From Alteromonas sp. BL110 (GTDB taxonomy: Bacteria; Pseudomonadota; Gammaproteobacteria; Enterobacterales; Alteromonadaceae), in the NCBI RefSeq assembly GCF_003443615.1, contig NZ_CP031967.1, positions 930,001 through 994,000 of the forward strand: DNA of 64,000 bases, in the 5' to 3' direction. Made by a program: the position numbers and the translations under genes. The notes under the pieces were generated by a model. It was given only the letters and a program-made list of their open reading frames with translations, had not been told where the DNA came from and made no database searches. Of the stretch, positions 8,848 to 18,474 are shown piece after piece; position 1 is the first letter of the stretch, and the number at the start of each line of letters is the position of its first letter.

Positions 8848-10308
8848 TTACTGCTGCTTTCGCGTGAACAAGGCCATCATCTCCATGTGATGGGTGAAGG
8901 GGAACATTTCTGCTACGCCCGCTCTTTCCATTTCATAACCTCCGTCTATCAACACTTTTGCGTCTCTAGAAAACGTACTTGGGTTGCAAGAAACATACAC
9001 TATCGTTTTTGGTAGTGCTTTTACAAGCGCATGACAAACGGTCAATGCCCCTTCTCTTGAAGGGTCAAGCAGCACCTTATCAAAGCCCTGCTGTAATGAA
9101 GCCTCGACATTGGTCTTATCTGCCAAATCTAAATGCAGCCACTCGACATTTTTAATGCCCTGTTGCTGTGCATTATCTTTTGCGCGGCGCACCATCTCCG
9201 CTACACCCTCTACCGCTTGTACCCTAGCACCTGACTTAGCAATAGGTAAGGTAAAATTACCTAGTCCGCTAAACCAATCGGCTATACGCTCGTTAGGCAG
9301 AGGGTTGAGCCAGTTCATTGCTTGATTGATCATTTTTTCGTTAACCACTTTATTTATTTGAATAAAGTCGTTAGCACTTGGTGAAATAGAACAGTCATTT
9401 ACGGTGTTCAAAACCAAATCCGTGCCCTGCCCTACACTGCGAATTTGCCCTTGCTTGTTTTCAATTTTTAACTCCATTTTATCGGCGTTGGCAAGAGAGT
9501 ACTCGGTCACCAGCGTATTCACCGCATCGATAAGCTCTGTCTCAAGGGCTTTCGTATGCTTAATAACAAGGTGCGAAGTATTATCACCCGAGATAAGGCT
9601 TATGTGCCCAATATATCGAGCAGACTCAAATCCTGTGAGCGCGTTTCGCAAAGGTCCAATGATATTTGATAAAGGGTCAACCAGAATTGGGCAGGTATCT
9701 ACGTTGGTTACTTTGTTGCTGTTCGCTTCGCGAAAGCCTAGCTTAATTTGATTTGGGTTGCGGGCATCGATAGCCAATCTTGCTTTTCTGCGATATTGAG
9801 GACGAGGACCCACTAATGGCGCTTGCCAAACCTCTGCCTTCATTGAAAGTTGACGCTCCATCATTACTCTAAGAGCGTGGTCTCTCTGTTCAAGAGCCGC
9901 ATCGGGCTTTATATGCTGTAGCTGACAACCACCACATACATCAAACACAGGGCAAAAAGGGGCCTGTCTTGCCTCACTTGGTAATTGAATATTTGTCGCT
10001 TTGGCGTTAATCACTTTCTTCTTGCTCGTTAGCACCTCTATATCGCAGGTTTCCCCAACAAGGGCGCCTTCAACAAACATCATGGGGTTGCCGCGCACTA
10101 CGCCGTTGCCCATCCAGTCGAAATCTTCAATGGTGACCGTATTGGGCTTTTGATTCTTACTAACTTGTGAGACTTTTTTAGCTTTTCCAAATCGAAGCCC
10201 CGCGACTTGCGCGTTAGCACTGGCGTTCCCTTTTTTTGTGTTGCCACCTAGGCGGGCAGACGTGAGGCCTTTTTGCTTGCTGCGGGATTGTTTAAAAAGG
10301 TTTGCCAA
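8848..10308 (-). CDS. rlmD: 23S rRNA (uracil-1939-C5)-methyltransferase RlmD
   Basis: RlmD (RumA) methylates U1939 of 23S rRNA using SAM. The 486-residue protein has a basic N-terminal extension (about 50 residues, unlike E. coli), a TRAM domain, the 4Fe-4S cluster cysteines in CPVFDVCGGCQLQH, a Rossmann SAM site (ADWFSGLGNFTLPIAK), DPSREGA, and the catalytic-loop motif YVSCNPSTFSRD. The start is a TTG at 10306-10308 with CGGAG 6 nt upstream, which is well supported. It heads a block rlmD-relA-mazG on the minus strand. Confidence 0.95.
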   Translation of the reverse strand: MANLFKQSRSKQKGLTSARLGGNTKKGNASANAQVAGLRFGKAKKVSQVSKNQKPNTVTIEDFDWMGNGVVRGNPMMFVEGALVGETCDIEVLTSKKKVINAKATNIQLPSEARQAPFCPVFDVCGGCQLQHIKPDAALEQRDHALRVMMERQLSMKAEVWQAPLVGPRPQYRRKARLAIDARNPNQIKLGFREANSNKVTNVDTCPILVDPLSNIIGPLRNALTGFESARYIGHISLISGDNTSHLVIKHTKALETELIDAVNTLVTEYSLANADKMELKIENKQGQIRSVGQGTDLVLNTVNDCSISPSANDFIQINKVVNEKMINQAMNWLNPLPNERIADWFSGLGNFTLPIAKSGARVQAVEGVAEMVRRAKDNAQQQGIKNVEWLHLDLADKTNVEASLQQGFDKVLLDPSREGALTVCHALVKALPKTIVYVSCNPSTFSRDAKVLIDGGYEMERAGVAEMFPFTHHMEMMALFTRKQQ

Positions 10309-10361
10309 GTGTAACTCCGGTTACTTGCTTTTCGTGGTTTTATATTTGTGGCGTTTCTTGC

Positions 10362-10414
10362 AGACGCAGACCAGATAGATGTCATCTACCTTGGCTAAAT
10401 TGAGTCTGCGTTTT
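10362..10414. other. nested inverted repeat between acpS and rlmD
   Basis: Outer arms ACGCAGAC (10364-10371) and GTCTGCGT (10404-10411) enclose a second imperfect palindrome centred on TAGATGTCATCTA. A short T run follows on the plus strand. It lies downstream of acpS and upstream of rlmD, both on the minus strand. It could act as a transcription terminator, an attenuator or an operator. I cannot choose among these from sequence alone. Confidence 0.35.
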
Positions 10415-10454
10415 AGTAGTGTGCGCTTTAATTAACGCCCGCTTTAGTAAGTGA

Positions 10455-10832
10455 TTAAGATTCTAGTATAACGGTGGCGACGGCATAATGCTGCTCATCT
10501 GAAATACTGATCACGCTTCGCGTAATACCCCGTGCCTCACACATAGCAGCAAATTCACCAGAAAAATGAAGTTCTGGCGCCCCTAGGTCGTTGTTACGCA
10601 CCTCTATGTGTTGCCAACTTATCCCATTTCCAATTCCGGTACCAAGGGCTTTCACCGCGGCTTCTTTAGCGGCAAAGCGTTTTGCTAAAAAGCGTACTGG
10701 TGTAGCGTGCTCACTAAACTTCTGCCATTCTGCAGGCGTAAGTACCCGCTTAGCCAAACGCTCGTTAGCTCCCTCGCCTTTACCAAGACGAGCAATCTCT
10801 ACAATGTCAGTGCCTAGCCCTGCAATCGCCAC
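10455..10832 (-). CDS. acpS: holo-[acyl-carrier-protein] synthase
   Basis: AcpS transfers 4'-phosphopantetheine from CoA to apo-ACP, activating fatty-acid synthesis. The 125-residue protein shows the family start MAIAGLGTDIVEIARL (with the Mg-binding Asp) and the motif RFAAKEAAVKALGTGIG. Length and both motifs are typical. It lies 20 bp behind pdxJ in the usual pdxJ-acpS pairing and is probably co-transcribed with it. Confidence 0.97.
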   Translation of the reverse strand: MAIAGLGTDIVEIARLGKGEGANERLAKRVLTPAEWQKFSEHATPVRFLAKRFAAKEAAVKALGTGIGNGISWQHIEVRNNDLGAPELHFSGEFAAMCEARGITRSVISISDEQHYAVATVILES

Positions 10833-10852
10833 GCTATATTCGCCCTTTTGAA

Positions 10853-11590
10853 TTAAATGCCCGCTCGCGCTTCAAGCATAAGCTTACGCATATCAGCTAC
10901 TGCCGTATGAAGGCCGTCGAACGCGGCGCGGGCAATGATGGCGTGACCAATGTTAAGTTCTATCAGCTGTGGAATAGCGGCGATTGGCTTGACGTTGTGG
11001 TAGTGCAAGCCATGTCCCGCATTCACCTTGAGCCCTAAACTGTCAGCATACTCAATACCTTCAACTAAGCGAGCCAGCTCTTTTTGCTGGTCATCTTCAC
11101 TGGTGGCTTCTGCGTATTGACCGGTGTGAATTTCAATGTAAGGCGCGTTACATGCTGCCGCTGCATCAATCTGTGCTTTATCTGCGTCGATAAATAAAGA
11201 CACTAGGATGTTGGCATTTGCAAGACGCTCGCACGCTGTTTTAATATTCTCGAAATTGCCCGCTACATCGAGACCACCTTCAGTGGTTAACTCTTCACGT
11301 TTTTCGGGTACTAGGCAGCAAAAAACAGGTTTTACTTCTTCTGCAATGGCCAGCATTTCATCGGTTACTGCCATTTCCAGATTAAGTCGGGTGTTAATGG
11401 TTTGCGCTAAAATACGTACGTCGCGGTCTTTGATATGACGGCGGTCTTCACGTAAGTGTACAGTGATGCCGTCTGCACCTGCACGCTCAGCAATGTCAGC
11501 AGCGTGCACTGGATCTGGATAATGTGTACCGCGCGCATTGCGAAGCGTTGCGATATGGTCGATGTTAACGCCTAATAGAATCGTGCTCAT
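10853..11590 (-). CDS. pdxJ: pyridoxine 5'-phosphate synthase
   Basis: PdxJ condenses 1-deoxyxylulose 5-phosphate with 3-amino-2-oxopropyl phosphate in vitamin B6 synthesis. The 245-residue protein has the family start [16 protein letters not shown], the loop [16 protein letters not shown], and the C-terminal phosphate-binding [15 protein letters not shown]. The ATG has AGGTGG about 5 nt upstream. pdxA, acting one step earlier, lies in the lptD cluster at 22090-23076. The 318-bp gap behind it (11591-11908, towards recO) is AT-rich, with only a weak AT-rich dyad near 11860-11882. Confidence 0.97.
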   Translation of the reverse strand: MSTILLGVNIDHIATLRNARGTHYPDPVHAADIAERAGADGITVHLREDRRHIKDRDVRILAQTINTRLNLEMAVTDEMLAIAEEVKPVFCCLVPEKREELTTEGGLDVAGNFENIKTACERLANANILVSLFIDADKAQIDAAAACNAPYIEIHTGQYAEATSEDDQQKELARLVEGIEYADSLGLKVNAGHGLHYHNVKPIAAIPQLIELNIGHAIIARAAFDGLHTAVADMRKLMLEARAGI

Positions 11591-11908
11591 TTCACCACCT
11601 AACCTGTAAGAGCGAAAGAAGATGTCTGCTCTTCATGTTTAATACATTATTTAAAGGGTTCAAACACCCTTCTTTTGAAAGTCGTGATTGTAGCAAATTT
11701 TTTTATAGAAGGTGCTGTTTAAGCATTTGAGTTAAGAGAAAATAATATAAGGAAATCTGAGGTTAATGGAAGGCTTACTTAAAGATATAGGTACTCAAGG
11801 TAAGTACAAAAAGAACTGAGCGTATATGAGATAAGTATTCAAATATCTTCAGACGTTAATGTATAAACACATTAATACATTGGCTTTTTCACGTGTTATC
11901 GCTCTGAC

Positions 11909-12625
11909 CTATAATCTTGGCTTGGGCATAAATAGTTCGCGGCTTTTAAGTGGTTTGTCACCAATTAGAGGTTTAAGCAAGTCGCGACAAAGCACTTTAG
12001 CCACCTTCTTACTAAGCGGGGTAAACTCCCCTTGTGACAAACTAAGCAACGCTTGCCCAGGAAAGCCTCGCATCCTCCTAGTACCGGCCATGTCTTCAGG
12101 AATAGGCACAAAGCCCGCATCTATTTGAAAGCGATAACTGCCGGTTTCTTCTATTGGCATTTCGTATTCTACGTCGGTAGTGAAGTCGGGCAGTAGTCCC
12201 ATTTCATCAAGTAGTGCAAATTCAAACTGTCGCAAGGTCACTTCTATGTCGCTATTATCCCGAAGGGACAGCAATGCATTTTCATAAGCGTTGTGCACGC
12301 CATCGCTGGCAAGCCCCGCCGGCATAACGCGATTGGTTAGCTCGTTAACATACATGGCACAAAACAACGCAGTACCCACAAGGTTGATGGATGGAGCAAC
12401 GCTTTCAACGTGCCGTAGGTTTTTGAGCTCTGACTTACCGCTTAACTGTAGGCGAAGATGTTGGAAAGGTTGAAGCAGGCTCTTTTTATCTGATTTACTA
12501 TTTTTAACCCCTTTAGCAACCGCACTAACACGTCCCTCTTCCAGGGTAAAAAAGTCAACAATATAGCTGGTCTCCCTGTAAGGGCGTCTATGCAGTACAT
12601 AGGCATTTAACCATTCATTATTCAT
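11909..12625 (-). CDS. recO: DNA repair protein RecO
   Basis: RecO loads RecA onto SSB-coated DNA with RecR. The 238-residue protein begins with the OB-fold hallmark NAYVLHRRPYRETSYIVDFFT and continues with EGRVSAVAKGVKNSKSDKKSLLQPF, then YVNELTNRVMP and a helical C-terminal half. Length is normal. recO-pdxJ-acpS order is conserved in gammaproteobacteria. The usual lepB-rnc-era genes are not upstream here; a small unknown gene and recJ are. Confidence 0.93.
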   Translation of the reverse strand: MNNEWLNAYVLHRRPYRETSYIVDFFTLEEGRVSAVAKGVKNSKSDKKSLLQPFQHLRLQLSGKSELKNLRHVESVAPSINLVGTALFCAMYVNELTNRVMPAGLASDGVHNAYENALLSLRDNSDIEVTLRQFEFALLDEMGLLPDFTTDVEYEMPIEETGSYRFQIDAGFVPIPEDMAGTRRMRGFPGQALLSLSQGEFTPLSKKVAKVLCRDLLKPLIGDKPLKSRELFMPKPRL

Positions 12626-12711
12626 TGTTGTTCACTATTGTTGAGCGCCGAATCGGTAGCTATTTAGGTGTAAGCTAAAGGTTTATTTTAGTGGCCAGGG
12701 CAAATGACCTA

Positions 12712-12993
12712 TTAGCTGCGCTTAATTCTTACCACTTTCATGGTTTCAAATTCGATGCCAGCCACATCCTCTACATGGCGATAATAGGTTACGTTGACTC
12801 GTGCCCCTTTTAAACTTTGATATTGCTGTTTTCGCCGGTAGATAAAAGGAACATCAATGCCTTCTAGCATAATGGTGTGGCGTATCCAATCGCTGTCTTT
12901 TTCTTCACGCTGAACGTGAGAAATCACTTTAACATTGTCGGTTTGATTAAGCTGACTGTGCTTTTCCACCAGCTTCTGTCGTTCGCTTTTCAC
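12712..12993 (-). CDS. conserved small protein of unknown function
   Basis: This 93-residue protein is basic and rich in charged residues. It starts at a GTG (12991-12993) behind a strong AAGAGGCAAGG. It has a predicted beta-rich centre (DWIRHTIMLEGIDVPFIYRR, then RVNVTYYRHVEDVAGIEFET) and ends VVRIKRS. It has no signal peptide or membrane helix. It sits between recJ and recO on the same strand, which would fit a role near DNA repair, but that is only position. I do not recognise a family. Good ribosome-binding site and regular coding pattern argue that it is a real gene. Confidence 0.7.
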   Translation of the reverse strand: MKSERQKLVEKHSQLNQTDNVKVISHVQREEKDSDWIRHTIMLEGIDVPFIYRRKQQYQSLKGARVNVTYYRHVEDVAGIEFETMKVVRIKRS

Positions 12994-13091
12994 CCTTGCC
13001 TCTTTACTCTTACTTTTTAGCTCTTTCCACGTATCGCTTTTCGGCTAGCTAGGCTTTCGACAACTCACGGCTGTGCGTAAATCAACTTTGC

Positions 13092-14813
13092 TTAAACCGC
13101 TTCTATTTGCTCAATAATAAGCTGTACAGTTTCTTGCCCTCTGAAAACATTGATATCAAGGCGGTAAGCAATATGTACACGTTTTACCATGGCATTGGGC
13201 CATGCTTTTAAATCAACGTTAAACGCAATAGCATCTACTTCATTGGCGCCGTCACTTTTTAACACCATTTTAAGGTGCTTTTGTCCCACTAAGCGCTGAT
13301 CGACAAGCGTAAATTCTCCGTCAAATAGCGGTGATTCAAAACCCTGCCCAAACGGCCCTGCCTGGCGCAATAAATGCGCAAAAGGCAAACACAGTTCTTC
13401 TGAAGATAAATCACCGTCAGAGAGCAGTGCATGATTGCCATCAAGCTTTTCCATATGGGTACGAGCAACATCAATAAAAGCCTGCTCGAAGTCAGGAAGC
13501 TTTGCGACAGGCAAACTCAATCCAGCGGCCATGGCGTGGCCACCAAATTTTTCGATAACCCCTGGGTAACGGGTATTAACTTCATCAAGTACGTCACGAA
13601 TGTGTACACCAGGGATAGAACGTGCCGAGCCTTTAATAACAATATCGTCTTGATGAGCGAAAGCGATAACAGGTTTAAGATACTTCTCTTTTAAACGCCC
13701 CGCCACAATACCAATTACGCCTTGGTGAAAGTCCTCGCGATAAACCACCAGTGCGCTTGGCATATCGCCTTCATCCAGCGCCATTTGCTCTAGTACAGTT
13801 TCGGCTTGCGCTTTCATGCCAGTTTCGATTTCACGGCGTTCTTTATTAAGCGCATCGAGCTCTGCCGCTATCATGCGCGCTTGAATGGTTTCGTCTTCTA
13901 GTAAGCAAGCAATCCCCTGCGACATATCATCTAAGCGACCAGCAGCATTAAGTCTTGGCCCTACTACAAAGCCTAAGTCGGTGGAGGTTAGGTGCGCGCA
14001 ATCGCGGTTTGCCACTTCAACTAGCGCTTTGATACCAGGTCGACATTTACCAGCACGGATACGCTGAAGCCCTTGATGAACTAGAATTCGATTATTTTTA
14101 TCCAACACCACAACATCGGCCACGGTGCCAACAGCAACAATATCTAACAGGGACGCTAAGTTGGGTGGTGCTATACCTACTTTCTCAAAATGCCCTTGCT
14201 GCTGTAACTCGGCTTTAAGCGCAAGCATGATATAAAACGCCACCCCCACGCCAGCTAAGTTTTTAGACGGAAATTCACAACCAGGTTGGTTAGGGTTCAC
14301 TATCGCATCAGCTGGCGGCAGCGTGTCACCTGGCAAGTGGTGATCGGTCACAACAACCTGCATGCCCAAAGATTTTGCATGAGTTACACCGTCAATGCAG
14401 GATATGCCATTATCGACGGTTACTATAATGTCTGCACCTTGTTTGGCAGCCTCATCGACAATAGGTACGCTAAGCCCATAACCAAAATCAAAGCGGTTAG
14501 GTACCAGGAAATCAACGTTGTGATAGCCCATGGCTCGAAGCGCCAGTATACATACCGATGTACTGGTAGCGCCATCGGCATCAAAATCGCCCACTATGAT
14601 AACGCGCTTATTTTGCACAACGGCATTAGCAAGGATTTGCGCGGCTTGGGGCATCCCTTTTAATACATTGAAATGCGTAAGCCCTTTAAGGCCATTCTCC
14701 AAGTCATCCATATTCGCAATATTGCGACCGCGATAAATTCTGTCGATAACAGGGTGTAAGTCGGAACTTAACGAGGCGCCGGAGACCTCACGGCGAACAA
14801 TAGGCAAAATCAT
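13092..14813 (-). CDS. recJ: single-stranded-DNA-specific exonuclease RecJ
   Basis: RecJ degrades single-stranded DNA 5' to 3' in recombination and mismatch repair. The 573-residue protein carries the DHH-phosphoesterase motifs: VGDFDADGATST, DNGISCIDG, VVTDHHLPG and VGPRLNAAGRLDD. The DHHA1 motif follows (GSARSIPGVHIRDVL, KFGGHAMAAGLSLP), then a C-terminal OB fold. Length matches E. coli RecJ. The xerD-dsbC-recJ order is conserved in gammaproteobacteria. A terminator behind dsbC suggests recJ has its own promoter in the 249-bp gap before it. Confidence 0.97.
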   Translation of the reverse strand: MILPIVRREVSGASLSSDLHPVIDRIYRGRNIANMDDLENGLKGLTHFNVLKGMPQAAQILANAVVQNKRVIIVGDFDADGATSTSVCILALRAMGYHNVDFLVPNRFDFGYGLSVPIVDEAAKQGADIIVTVDNGISCIDGVTHAKSLGMQVVVTDHHLPGDTLPPADAIVNPNQPGCEFPSKNLAGVGVAFYIMLALKAELQQQGHFEKVGIAPPNLASLLDIVAVGTVADVVVLDKNNRILVHQGLQRIRAGKCRPGIKALVEVANRDCAHLTSTDLGFVVGPRLNAAGRLDDMSQGIACLLEDETIQARMIAAELDALNKERREIETGMKAQAETVLEQMALDEGDMPSALVVYREDFHQGVIGIVAGRLKEKYLKPVIAFAHQDDIVIKGSARSIPGVHIRDVLDEVNTRYPGVIEKFGGHAMAAGLSLPVAKLPDFEQAFIDVARTHMEKLDGNHALLSDGDLSSEELCLPFAHLLRQAGPFGQGFESPLFDGEFTLVDQRLVGQKHLKMVLKSDGANEVDAIAFNVDLKAWPNAMVKRVHIAYRLDINVFRGQETVQLIIEQIEAV

Positions 14814-15006
14814 GAAATACCACTAAACCAATACTGTAATTGCAGTTGTCTTAAACAGTTGATACGAAAAAAGTTTAGGCAAACTCAAATTGAATATATT
14901 CGATAAAGAATACAGGTTTTCAAATAGAAGCGCTGCGCTAACTGCAAAGTGAAACCATACGAAAGAACGTAAGAAAAATAACGCTATGAATCATACCGCA
15001 GAAAAC

Positions 15007-15034
15007 AAAAAAACGCACAATGTGTGCGTTTTTT
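15007..15034 (-). terminator. Rho-independent terminator of dsbC
   Basis: AACGCACA and TGTGCGTT pair around a 3-nt loop, flanked by A and T runs on the two sides. On the minus strand this is a hairpin followed by a run of U, directly behind the dsbC stop. Confidence 0.85.
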
Positions 15035-15062
15035 CATGTCAGTAGCTAGTCAGTTTAAATAA

Positions 15063-15785
15063 CTACTCTTCGCCTTCTAATGCTTTTGCTAGCAATGCGG
15101 CTGGTTGGTAACCCGGAATCAGTGAGCCATCGGGTAACACGATATTAGGCGTTCCGTTCACCCCTAATTTTTGCCCTAACATATATTGCTCTGCAACTTT
15201 GTTCTTGCAGCTGGCACTTGCTACATCATTGCCTGCTTTGGCTTTTGTTAGCGCTTTTTGCGGGTCTTTAGCACACCAAACAGATACCATATCATCATAG
15301 TTCTGGCTATTTAGTCCAGAACGTGGGAACGCAAGATAATGAACAGTAATACCCGCATCGTTAAGTTCATCAATTTCGTTGTGAAATTTACGGCAGTAGC
15401 CACAAGTAATGTCGGTAAACACACTTATTTCGTGCTTTTCGGTTTCCGCTTTAAACGTAATAGACGAAGATTCCATTGATGCTACGCCTTCTTTACGTAA
15501 GCCTGAAAGAGCCAGCTCTGTTTCATTACGCATTTCTTCATCAATATTGAAAACGCGAGCTTGAAGCAAATATTGTCCGTTTTCACTTACATAAAATAAG
15601 CCTCGGTTTGTAGATACCTGAACCAAACCAGATACAGGAGAATCTGCAATGGTCTCTACATCTAATCCAAGCATTGACGTTAATTTATCGCGGATAGCGG
15701 CTTCGTCAGCGGCCTGCGCGCTAAGCCCGAAGAACGAACTGGCAGCAACTACACTGGCTAACAATAATTTCTTTACTACTTTCAC
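15063..15785 (-). CDS. dsbC: thiol:disulfide interchange protein DsbC
   Basis: A periplasmic disulfide isomerase of 240 residues. The signal peptide (VKKLLLASVVAASSFFGLSA, cleaved near AQA) is followed by a dimerisation domain (DKLTSMLGLDVETIADSPV) and a thioredoxin domain with the active site CGYCRKFH (Cys128 and Cys131), plus the cis-proline loop NGTPNIVLPDG. I start at a GTG (15783-15785) with GGAGAG 7 nt upstream, which places the signal peptide at the N-terminus; a longer frame upstream adds 22 unrelated residues. The 387-bp gap behind it towards xerD (15786-16172) shows no gene. Confidence 0.95.
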   Translation of the reverse strand: MKVVKKLLLASVVAASSFFGLSAQAADEAAIRDKLTSMLGLDVETIADSPVSGLVQVSTNRGLFYVSENGQYLLQARVFNIDEEMRNETELALSGLRKEGVASMESSSITFKAETEKHEISVFTDITCGYCRKFHNEIDELNDAGITVHYLAFPRSGLNSQNYDDMVSVWCAKDPQKALTKAKAGNDVASASCKNKVAEQYMLGQKLGVNGTPNIVLPDGSLIPGYQPAALLAKALEGEE

Positions 15786-16172
15786 TAAATACTCTCCATT
15801 TTGCCATTTAAGCTTGTTTGTACTTACTTGGCCTAGAACGCAGCTGCCCAAATGTGCGAATTTGGCTTAAGGCAACCACTAAACATTTTCATACTTATTA
15901 CTTTCAGACCGTAGAACTTAGCAAAAAATTGCACTTTTCACGCTGATTATTTTTTTATCTATGTACTTTGAATTCACAGATAGTAGCTCCCCTAAATAAA
16001 TCGTGAGGTTGATGCACTACAGCGCTTTATTAGTTGCCACCACGCTTTACTCAGAAGTAACACTATGTTCGTATCCTATCACACACCTTTTCGTTTAATA
16101 CATGTATAAGCAGAGTCTCGTCGTAAACAACGCTCAGTTTGTAGCATTCTCGTTCAATGCGTTTTTCAATAG

Positions 16173-17099
16173 TTAGCCTCGGGGGTGATGACTATGAATA
16201 AGTGTCTGCAGCCGCTCTGTTGCAACGTGGGTGTAAATTTGTGTTGTTGACAGGTCACTATGACCTAACAACATTTGTACTACACGTAAATCTGCGCCGT
16301 GGTTTAACAGATGAGTAGCAAAAGCATGGCGTAGTGTATGGGGGGATAAATGCTGTTCAATACCCGCTTTCACTGCATAATACTTAATGCGATGCCAAAA
16401 TGTTTGGCGTGTCATTTTTTGTCCGCGCCTGCTAAGAAAAACCACATCAGATGTTTTAGTGGCGAGAATAGGTCGCGCCGTTTTTACATAGGTTAGTAAC
16501 CATTCAATTGCATCTTCTCCTAAAGGTACTAAGCGCTCTTTGTTTCCTTTACCTACCACCCTTACCACACCTTGTTGAAGACTAACTTGATCCATCGTCA
16601 ATCCAATTAGCTCACTCACACGAAGGCCCGTGGCATAAAGCACTTCGAGCATGCTTTTATCCCGGCATTCAATTGGGTCGTCAGTTAGGGGCGCATTGAG
16701 TAAATCTTCAACCTGCTGCTCACTTAAAGAAGAAGGTAAAGCTTTTGGCGTTTTTGGGTTAGATAATACAGAAACAGGGCTGTCTACTCGAATTTGTTTG
16801 CTTATAAGAAACACAAAAAAGGCGCGAATGGCGCTAAGCGCTCGTTGCGTACTGCGCGTAGACAACCCCTTATCATGGCGATAGGCAAGGTAATCTTGAA
16901 GCTGTTCAGTAGTGAGCACAGCAATATCCTTCACGCCTTGATTGTTGCTATAAATGGCAAGCTTAGTAAGATCGGTACGGTAGCTTTGCTGAGTATGTTC
17001 TGACAGCCCTTTTTCAAGCCACAACATTTCAATAAAGCTATCAATATGGGCCTGACTTGCCGCAGGCACATAGGTTAACTCACGTTCAACTTTTGCCAT
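16173..17099 (-). CDS. xerD: site-specific tyrosine recombinase XerD
   Basis: XerD works with XerC at dif to resolve chromosome dimers. The 308-residue protein has the N-terminal SAM-like domain (IDSFIEMLWLEKGLSEHTQQ) and the catalytic Arg in YATGLRVSELIGLT, then SPHTLRHAFATHLLNHGAD with His and Arg, LGHSDLSTTQIYTHV with the final His and nucleophile Tyr. All five catalytic positions are present. The ATG begins exactly after the djlA stop (TAAATG), so the two are probably co-transcribed. dsbC lies downstream on the same strand. Confidence 0.96.
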   Translation of the reverse strand: MAKVERELTYVPAASQAHIDSFIEMLWLEKGLSEHTQQSYRTDLTKLAIYSNNQGVKDIAVLTTEQLQDYLAYRHDKGLSTRSTQRALSAIRAFFVFLISKQIRVDSPVSVLSNPKTPKALPSSLSEQQVEDLLNAPLTDDPIECRDKSMLEVLYATGLRVSELIGLTMDQVSLQQGVVRVVGKGNKERLVPLGEDAIEWLLTYVKTARPILATKTSDVVFLSRRGQKMTRQTFWHRIKYYAVKAGIEQHLSPHTLRHAFATHLLNHGADLRVVQMLLGHSDLSTTQIYTHVATERLQTLIHSHHPRG

Positions 17100-17978
17100 T
17101 TAGAAGCCACGCTTTTGTTTAATCAGCTCGTAAGCTGACTGAATATCTTGCGCTTTCTTTTTGGCAATCTCCATAGCCTGTTCTGGTAGGCCTTTAGATA
17201 CCAGTTTGTCGGGGTGATGTTCAGCCATACGCTTTCTATACGCTCGCTTTATTACTTTTTCATCGTCGGATGCCGCTACGCCTAGAATGTGATAGGCATC
17301 ATCTAAGCTTTGCTGTTCTGTGTAGGCCGATTGCTGACCTCTCTGCCCATGATGCCGCTGCCCTGAACCCGAATGGGCACGTTGCCCTGTACCAGAGTGA
17401 GCACGCTGCCTAAATCGAATTTCAGCTTCATACATCGAAATGAGGTAATCTAAATCACGACGCCTAAACCCTAGTGGTTTCGCCACTTTTTCAAGTACGT
17501 TGTACTCTTCTTGAGAAAGCTGACCGTCTGCAAATGCGGCTTGAATAAGAATTTCTAAGAATACTTGCAGAATATCCCGCCGACCGTGGCTGGCATCATA
17601 GAAGCCTTTTAAGGTTTCAACTAATGGGAAATCCCGCGCTTTGCCTTCTCTGAATGCGTCTTGCGCTTCGCGGCGTGCATCCCCCGTAAGGCGCATTTCA
17701 TCCATCAACGCTGTAGCAATTTGAATCTCTCTATCAGTCACCTTACCGTCAGACTTAGCAAGATGGCCTAATGCACTAAACAAGCTATGAAAGAAAATAG
17801 CTTGCTGCTTTAGATTGTCCTGGTCAGTAAAAAAGCGCCCAAAGCCACCTAGTTGATTAAAATCTTGGCGGTAGGCTTTATCAAAAAAGTGTCCGACTAC
17901 TAGCCCAAGAATCGCTCCAGGGATTTTCAAAAACATAAAGCCGAACAAGGCACCGAGGATTTTTCCCCAAATTGACAT
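17100..17978 (-). CDS. djlA: co-chaperone DjlA
   Basis: DjlA is a membrane-anchored J-domain partner of DnaK. The protein (292 residues) has one N-terminal transmembrane segment (GKILGALFGFMFLKIPGAIL), a TerB-like helical domain (FFHSLFSALGHLAKSDGKVT, IQAAFADGQLSQEEYNVLEKVA) and a C-terminal J domain with RMAEHHPDK (HPD motif). The linker contains an octapeptide duplicated almost exactly (AHSGTGQR, AHSGSGQR) followed by a His/Gln-rich run. I use the ATG at 17978 because GGAG lies 9 nt upstream and MSIWGK is the family start. djlA divergent from lptD is the E. coli arrangement. Confidence 0.95.
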   Translation of the reverse strand: MSIWGKILGALFGFMFLKIPGAILGLVVGHFFDKAYRQDFNQLGGFGRFFTDQDNLKQQAIFFHSLFSALGHLAKSDGKVTDREIQIATALMDEMRLTGDARREAQDAFREGKARDFPLVETLKGFYDASHGRRDILQVFLEILIQAAFADGQLSQEEYNVLEKVAKPLGFRRRDLDYLISMYEAEIRFRQRAHSGTGQRAHSGSGQRHHGQRGQQSAYTEQQSLDDAYHILGVAASDDEKVIKRAYRKRMAEHHPDKLVSKGLPEQAMEIAKKKAQDIQSAYELIKQKRGF

Positions 17979-18370
17979 CGCGTCATTCTCCATAGGTGCA
18001 CGCTATAAAAATTGATGTTGTAAATACGAGTTCACGCCGTGCACAAAACGTTTAGCGCATCATCATATCAAATGCTTAAGTGAATTAAACAGAGCAGCAA
18101 GGCCAGGTAATGAATTTAAAGCCACAAGCAATTAATTTCGTTTACCAGAAAATGACAACACTGAATGTAAAACTTTTGGTCTGTGCGAGATAAAATCAAG
18201 TTTCGCCAGCAAATTCATTTCGTTATTTGATAGGTAATGTATGTAAAAGTGCATTTTTTTGCCTGAATGGTTGGTAATTGCGGCAGAAGTGCTTAGAATT
18301 GAGCGCTTGAATAGAGTATTAGTAGTTAGTGAACGCCCTAACTCTTCCACATCAGGGAAAATGAAGGGTA

Positions 18371-18427
18371 TATAATCACTGTTTTTTTAAACGTTATGTC
18401 GAACTAACCGAGACGGAAATCGTCTTA
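18371..18427 (+). promoter_or_regulatory. candidate promoters of lptD (sigma-70 -10 and sigma-E-like site)
   Basis: A perfect TATAAT lies at 18371-18376 without a good -35. A sigma-E-like pair, GAACT (18401-18405), 17 nt, TCTTA (18423-18427), follows. In E. coli lptD and surA are sigma-E-dependent, which makes the second element plausible, but its -10 is poor. The 496-bp gap between djlA and lptD otherwise holds only one weak open frame on the minus strand. Confidence 0.35.
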
Positions 18428-18474
18428 TTTGGGTTTAAAAGCAACATACAACAAAACAGGCCACCCATTTACGC

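Noticed and set aside
18132..18350. 72-codon frame on the minus strand between djlA and lptD
   Set aside because: Needs a GTG start without a good ribosome-binding site, has no family resemblance and a non-coding-like composition.
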